Assembly: GCA_039930985.1 (NCBI GenBank)
Contig: JBDTSV010000136.1
Coordinates: forward strand, 1-9,789
DNA: 9,789 bases
DNA from: CADEED01 sp039930985
GTDB taxonomy: Bacteria; Pseudomonadota; Gammaproteobacteria; Steroidobacterales; Steroidobacteraceae
Reading direction: 5' to 3'
Below, piece by piece: positions 6,532-9,789 of the stretch (position 1 is the stretch's first letter; every line of letters starts with the position of its first letter). The position numbers and the translations under genes were made by a program. Below the pieces are notes generated by a model, which worked only from the letters and a program-made list of their open reading frames with translations, made no database searches and was not told the DNA's origin.

Positions 6532-6954
6532 ATGAAAACGCAATTGCACCTTTCGGGAATCATCGCGGCATGCGCTTTGCTTGGCACTACGGCGCATGCT
6601 GGCGATCTGACGGTCAAGATCACGGATATTCGCGCCACCAAGGGCACGTTGATGGTGTCGGTGGCGAACACCGAAGCGGCCTGGAACAACCAGGAAAAGC
6701 CCGTGGCCGCCCAAAAGATCGGCGCCACCGACAAGGAGATCGTGCTGCACTTCAAGCTGCCGGCGGGCAGCTACGCCGTTCAGGTCATGCACGATGAAAA
6801 CGACAACGGCAAGCTCGACAGCAATTTCATGGGCATTCCCAGCGAAGGCTATGGTTTCAGCAACAACCCGCAGGTGATGCGGCGAGCGAATTTCAGCGAG
6901 TCGAAGTTTGAAGTCACGGACGCGCCGACGGCCATTGTCGTCCGCCTGCGGTGA
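6532..6954 (+). CDS. Secreted DUF2141-family protein
   Basis: This is a 140-residue exported protein of the DUF2141 family, whose biochemical role I do not know. Residues 1-23 are a Sec signal peptide ending TTAHA, with cleavage before GDLTVKI. The mature part is ~117 residues of mostly beta-strand-like sequence. Its conserved C-terminal half contains HDENDNGKLDSNFMGIPSEG and then YGFSNN, which are hallmarks of the family. The stretch DENDNGKLD (88-96) resembles the DxNxNGxxD loops that bind calcium in other proteins, so metal binding is possible. It is the first gene of the apparent operon with the carotenoid oxygenase and GMC oxidoreductase, and its location matches that of an exported partner. 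It might bind a hydrophobic substrate or product, but nothing in the sequence proves this. Confidence 0.87.
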   Translation: MKTQLHLSGIIAACALLGTTAHAGDLTVKITDIRATKGTLMVSVANTEAAWNNQEKPVAAQKIGATDKEIVLHFKLPAGSYAVQVMHDENDNGKLDSNFMGIPSEGYGFSNNPQVMRRANFSESKFEVTDAPTAIVVRLR

Positions 6955-6963
6955 GCGCCTGTC

Positions 6964-6990
6964 ATGAAATCCGTGTCACGAAAATCATGA
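6964..6990 (+). other. 8-codon mini-ORF before the carotenoid oxygenase
   Basis: ATG at 6964 opens a frame reading MKSVSRKS followed by TGA at 6988-6990, which overlaps the carotenoid-oxygenase ATG at 6987 (ATGA). The downstream gene has no recognisable ribosome site, so ribosomes terminating here could reinitiate on it. It may equally be chance; a frame this short carries no coding evidence. Confidence 0.15.
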
Positions 6991-8486
6991 ACCGCCGCGC
7001 GCTGATTCAATCGGTCCTGGCCGGCGTCGCGGCGAGTGCATTGCCGGGCTTGCTGCGCGCTCAAACCCCGCTGGGCGGTGGATTCGACGCGCGGATCGCC
7101 AACGATCCCTGGCTCCTGGGATGGAAGACATTCGGGCGTGAATCGGCAGGGCCGACGACAGCCACGCTCGCGGGGCGCTGGCCCAGTAGTTTGACCGGCA
7201 CCTTGTACCGCAATGGCCCGGCGTGGTTCGATCGTGCCGGCGTACGTTACCAGCATTGGTTCGATGGCGATGGGCTGCTGCAGAGTTGGCGAGTCGCCCG
7301 CGGCCAGGTGACGCACACCGCGCGCATGCTCGCCACCCGAAAATTTCTCCAGGAACAGCGTAGCGGGAAATTCGAAGTGCGGGCTGCGGGCACGGTCATC
7401 GAGAACCCCGCGCCGGTGCGCAACAACGACGACATGAACACGGCGAACACCGCCGTGGTGCGCATCGGCAAGCGGGTGTTCGCCTTGTGGGAAGGCGGCT
7501 CTGCCATCGAAGTGGATCCCGATTCGCTGCAGACGCGCGGCCCCATCACCTGGCGCGATGACCTGGTGGCCGCGCCGTTCTCGGCACATCCACTGTTGGA
7601 ACGGGACGGCAGCGCCTGGAATTTCGGCTCATTGGCCTTCTTCGGTGGCAATGGGCTCATTGTCTGGCGCATCGGCGCGGACGGGCAGCTGCAGAATTTT
7701 CAGATGCTCGAGGCAAAGGAACGCGGTTACCTGCATGCCTTCGCCATGACGCCACGGTACCTGGTGTTCATGCTCATGCCCTTCGACCTGCGCCACGTGG
7801 ACGGTGCCTTCTTCGAGCAGATGCGTTTCGCCGCGAACCGCGCCTGTCGTGTGGCGGTGGTTCCCAAGGACGCGCTCGATGCGCCGCGCTGGTTCGAGTG
7901 CGATTTCGCGGCGGCCTATCATTTCGGCGATGCCTACGAGCGCGGCGATGAAGTCATCATGCGCACGGTGCGGCACCTGGATGCCGAAGAAGCGCGTTCA
8001 CCCATGGCGCAGGCGATGCGCGGCCAACGCGGCGACACCATCTTGGGCACGGATCTGGCCAGTCTGCATCTGAACCTGAATACCGGTGCGGCGCGTTGGC
8101 AATCGCACGAGATTGCCGGCCTGGAGTTCCCGATCTTCGACGAGCGCACTCCCGGCAACCAACCCGCGCTTCTGTTCGCGCCTTGTACCGTGGGCGCCGC
8201 CGACGCGCCATACTTCAATGGCGTGGCCAGCGTCGATGCCGAACGTGGCCACCTGCAGCGCTGGCGTTACGGGTCCAAGGTATTCGCCGAAGAGCATCGA
8301 TTCGTACCGAAGCCCGGCAGCCGCCGCCCCGGGGAAGGCTGGTTGTTAGGGACGTTGCTGGACTACGAGCACGGGCGCAGCGGACTTGCGCTGCTGGACG
8401 CGGAGCACGTGGCCGATGGCCCTGTCGCCACAGCCTGGGTGCCTTATGCCATGCCGCTCGGATTTCACGGCTGGTTTGCCTCATGA
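6987..8486 (+). CDS. Carotenoid oxygenase (RPE65-family) with Tat-like leader
   Basis: This is a non-heme iron dioxygenase of the carotenoid cleavage family, which splits double bonds of carotenoids, apocarotenoids or stilbene-type phenylpropanoids. The 499-residue product keeps all four iron-ligand histidines in family context: His201 (PFSAHP), His250 (GYLHAF), His312 (YHFGDAYE) and His494 (PLGFHGWF, five residues from the end). Other family segments include LYRNGPAWFD, HWFDGDGLL, NTANTAVVRIG and FALWEGGSAIEVD. The N-terminus MNRRALIQSVLAGVAASAL, ending LLRAQTP, looks like a twin-arginine or Sec export signal, so the enzyme may act in the periplasm. The chosen ATG at 6987 begins this leader; a GTG at 6951 overlapping the DUF2141 stop would add 12 residues ahead of it and is less likely. 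The substrate cannot be deduced. The gene is probably translated by coupling, as no ribosome site is seen. Confidence 0.9.
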   Translation: MNRRALIQSVLAGVAASALPGLLRAQTPLGGGFDARIANDPWLLGWKTFGRESAGPTTATLAGRWPSSLTGTLYRNGPAWFDRAGVRYQHWFDGDGLLQSWRVARGQVTHTARMLATRKFLQEQRSGKFEVRAAGTVIENPAPVRNNDDMNTANTAVVRIGKRVFALWEGGSAIEVDPDSLQTRGPITWRDDLVAAPFSAHPLLERDGSAWNFGSLAFFGGNGLIVWRIGADGQLQNFQMLEAKERGYLHAFAMTPRYLVFMLMPFDLRHVDGAFFEQMRFAANRACRVAVVPKDALDAPRWFECDFAAAYHFGDAYERGDEVIMRTVRHLDAEEARSPMAQAMRGQRGDTILGTDLASLHLNLNTGAARWQSHEIAGLEFPIFDERTPGNQPALLFAPCTVGAADAPYFNGVASVDAERGHLQRWRYGSKVFAEEHRFVPKPGSRRPGEGWLLGTLLDYEHGRSGLALLDAEHVADGPVATAWVPYAMPLGFHGWFAS

Positions 8487-8509
8487 ACCGGCGACAATTT
8501 ATCCGGTAG
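8483..8509 (+). other. Mini-ORF MNRRQFIR: possible Tat-signal remnant
   Basis: ATG at 8483 overlaps the carotenoid-oxygenase stop (ATGA) and reads MNRRQFIR before TAG at 8507-8509. The peptide closely resembles the n-region of a twin-arginine signal (RRxFI/L) and the start of the preceding gene's leader (MNRRALIQ). The frame after the stop does not resume as a hydrophobic region and is not that of the GMC gene. It may be the stub of a lost Tat substrate, a coupling element, or chance. Confidence 0.25.
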
Positions 8510-8540
8510 GCTATGACCAAGAGCAAAGCTGCGGGTCCGC

Positions 8541-9789
8541 ATGAGCGAGCCGGTCTTCGACTACGTGATCATCGGCGCGGGCACTGCGGGCTGCCTGCTC
8601 GCCAATCGTCTGAGCGCCGATCCGGCACGCCGCGTGTTGCTCGTCGAAGCCGGCGGACCTGACAACTACGCCTGGATCCACATCCCCGTCGGCTACCTGC
8701 GCTGCATAGGCAATCCGCGCACCGACTGGCGCTATCGCACCGAACCCGAAGCTGCGCTTCATGGGCGTGACCTGCTGTATCCGCGTGGCAAGACGCTTGG
8801 CGGCAGCTCGAGCATCAACGGCATGATCTACATGCGCGGCCAGGCGCGCGACTACGACGCCTGGGCGCAGGCGACCGGCGACGACGCCTGGCGCTGGTCG
8901 AATGTGCTGCCGGATTTCCGCGCGCATGAGTCGAGCTATCGTTGCGAGGCCGGTTCCGACAGCGCGACGCACGGCGCGGGAGGCGAGTGGCGCGTCTCCA
9001 AACAACGTTTGCGCTGGGACATCCTCGACGCGTTCGCCGAAGCCGCCGAGCAAGCCGGCTTCGCGCGCATCGACGATTTCAACACGGGCGACAACGCCGG
9101 CGTCAGCTACTTCGACGTGAACCAGCACGGTGGCTTGCGCGTGAGCTCGGCCAAGGCATTCCTGCGGCCGGCCAGCACCCGCGCCAATCTGACCGTGTGG
9201 ACGCATTCACTGACCGAGCGCCTGCACGTCGAGCGCGACGCCGATGGCGTTTTGCGCTGCGCAGGCGCGACGCTGGTTCGCCAGGTCTCCGGCCGGGGCG
9301 AACGCCTGCGGGTCCGCGCCACGCGCGAAGTCATTCTCTCGGCCGGCGCCATCGGCACGCCGCAGCTGCTGCAGCTGTCCGGCATCGGTCCGGCGCCGCT
9401 GCTGCGTGAGCACGGCATTGATGTGGTCCACGAATCGCCCGGGGTCGGCGCGAACCTGCAGGATCACTTGCAGATACGGCCGGTTTTCAAAGTGCGCGGC
9501 GTCCGCACGCTCAATGTCGCCACGGCGAGTGCCTGGGGCCGGTTTCTCATTGGCCTCGAGTACGCGCTGCGCCGTACCGGGCCCATGAGTATGGCGCCCT
9601 CGCAGCTCGGCGCCTTCGTGCGCAGCGATCCATCCCGGCAGCACGCGAACCTGCAGTACCACGTGCAACCAATGTCCTTGCGCGCCTACGATCAGCCCCT
9701 CGACCGCTTTCCCGCGTTCACCGCCAGCGTCTGCAATCTCAATCCCACGAGCCGCGGCACGGTACGCATCCGCAGCGCCAGCATCGCCG
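8541..9789 (+). CDS. GMC-family FAD oxidoreductase (choline-dehydrogenase-like), 3' end outside window
   Basis: The frame is open from the ATG at 8541 to the window end, giving 416 residues of a family usually ~530-560 long. GMC enzymes use FAD to oxidise alcohols to aldehydes or further. The N-terminus FDYVIIGAGTAGCLLANRL contains the dinucleotide-binding GxGxxG (12-17), and VLLVEAG follows at 32-38. GMC signature 1 is seen at about 82-100 (RGKTLGGSSSINGMIYMRG) and signature 2 at about 269-283 (GAIGTPQLLQLSGIG). GANLQDH lies at 303-309. The catalytic His region near the C-terminus is beyond the window. There is no export signal, so it is predicted cytosolic, unlike the preceding oxygenase. 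An in-frame stop at 8514-8516 bounds the frame upstream and supports this start. Being 54 bases downstream on the same strand, it is probably co-transcribed with the oxygenase. The substrate is unknown. Confidence 0.93.
   Translation, partial: MSEPVFDYVIIGAGTAGCLLANRLSADPARRVLLVEAGGPDNYAWIHIPVGYLRCIGNPRTDWRYRTEPEAALHGRDLLYPRGKTLGGSSSINGMIYMRGQARDYDAWAQATGDDAWRWSNVLPDFRAHESSYRCEAGSDSATHGAGGEWRVSKQRLRWDILDAFAEAAEQAGFARIDDFNTGDNAGVSYFDVNQHGGLRVSSAKAFLRPASTRANLTVWTHSLTERLHVERDADGVLRCAGATLVRQVSGRGERLRVRATREVILSAGAIGTPQLLQLSGIGPAPLLREHGIDVVHESPGVGANLQDHLQIRPVFKVRGVRTLNVATASAWGRFLIGLEYALRRTGPMSMAPSQLGAFVRSDPSRQHANLQYHVQPMSLRAYDQPLDRFPAFTASVCNLNPTSRGTVRIRSASIA

Noticed and set aside
8511..9206. 231-codon minus-strand open frame opposite the GMC gene
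   Set aside because: The plus-strand frame carries clear GMC motifs through the same bases; the antisense product has no recognisable motif.
8541..9789. GMC gene as a frameshifted pseudogene, since its frame has no stop in view
   Set aside because: Translation is continuous with both GMC signatures in order; it simply runs off the end of the window.

Overview
The window looks like a chromosomal piece of a GC-rich Gram-negative bacterium, most likely a gammaproteobacterium. The evidence is the gene order tolA-tolB-pal-cpoB-queE-queC-tRNA-Lys, an order I know from Pseudomonas and related gammaproteobacteria, together with the strong G/C preference at third codon positions. Genus cannot be fixed from the sequence alone; a Xanthomonadales/Nevskiales-type organism is a guess.

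Region 1 (1-4569, plus strand) is conserved core. It begins inside tolA and continues through tolB, pal and cpoB, the periplasmic and outer-membrane part of the Tol-Pal envelope-constriction machine. queE and queC, two steps of 7-deazaguanine (queuosine precursor) synthesis, follow without a visible terminator; the cpoB stop and queE start overlap. A complete tRNA-Lys(UUU) with encoded CCA lies 36 bases after queC.

Region 2 (4622-6410, minus strand) is a two-gene two-component system converging on the tRNA. It consists of a six-helix membrane histidine kinase of the HisKA_3 (DesK/NarX-like) type and a NarL/FixJ-family response regulator starting one base after the kinase stop. No ligand or target is evident from the proteins.

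Region 3 (6532-9789, plus strand) is divergent from the kinase and looks like an operon: a secreted DUF2141 protein, a carotenoid-oxygenase (RPE65-family) enzyme with all four iron-ligand histidines and a twin-arginine-like leader, and a GMC-family FAD oxidoreductase cut by the window end. A plausible reading is a small oxidative module in which the dioxygenase cleaves a polyene or stilbene-like substrate and the GMC enzyme oxidises an alcohol or aldehyde. The adjacent two-component system may control it through the 121-base divergent region, which contains a perfect 10-base palindrome. This link is inferred from position only.

The main oddities are two 8-codon mini-ORFs at the junctions of region 3, one of which encodes what looks like the start of a Tat signal (MNRRQFIR, then stop); a lipobox in CpoB; and an accessory-looking segment directly 3' of a tRNA-Lys gene of the kind used by integrating islands in Pseudomonas. 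No insertion sequence, CRISPR array, integrase or convincing intrinsic terminator was seen. No gene-free stretch exceeds 300 bases.
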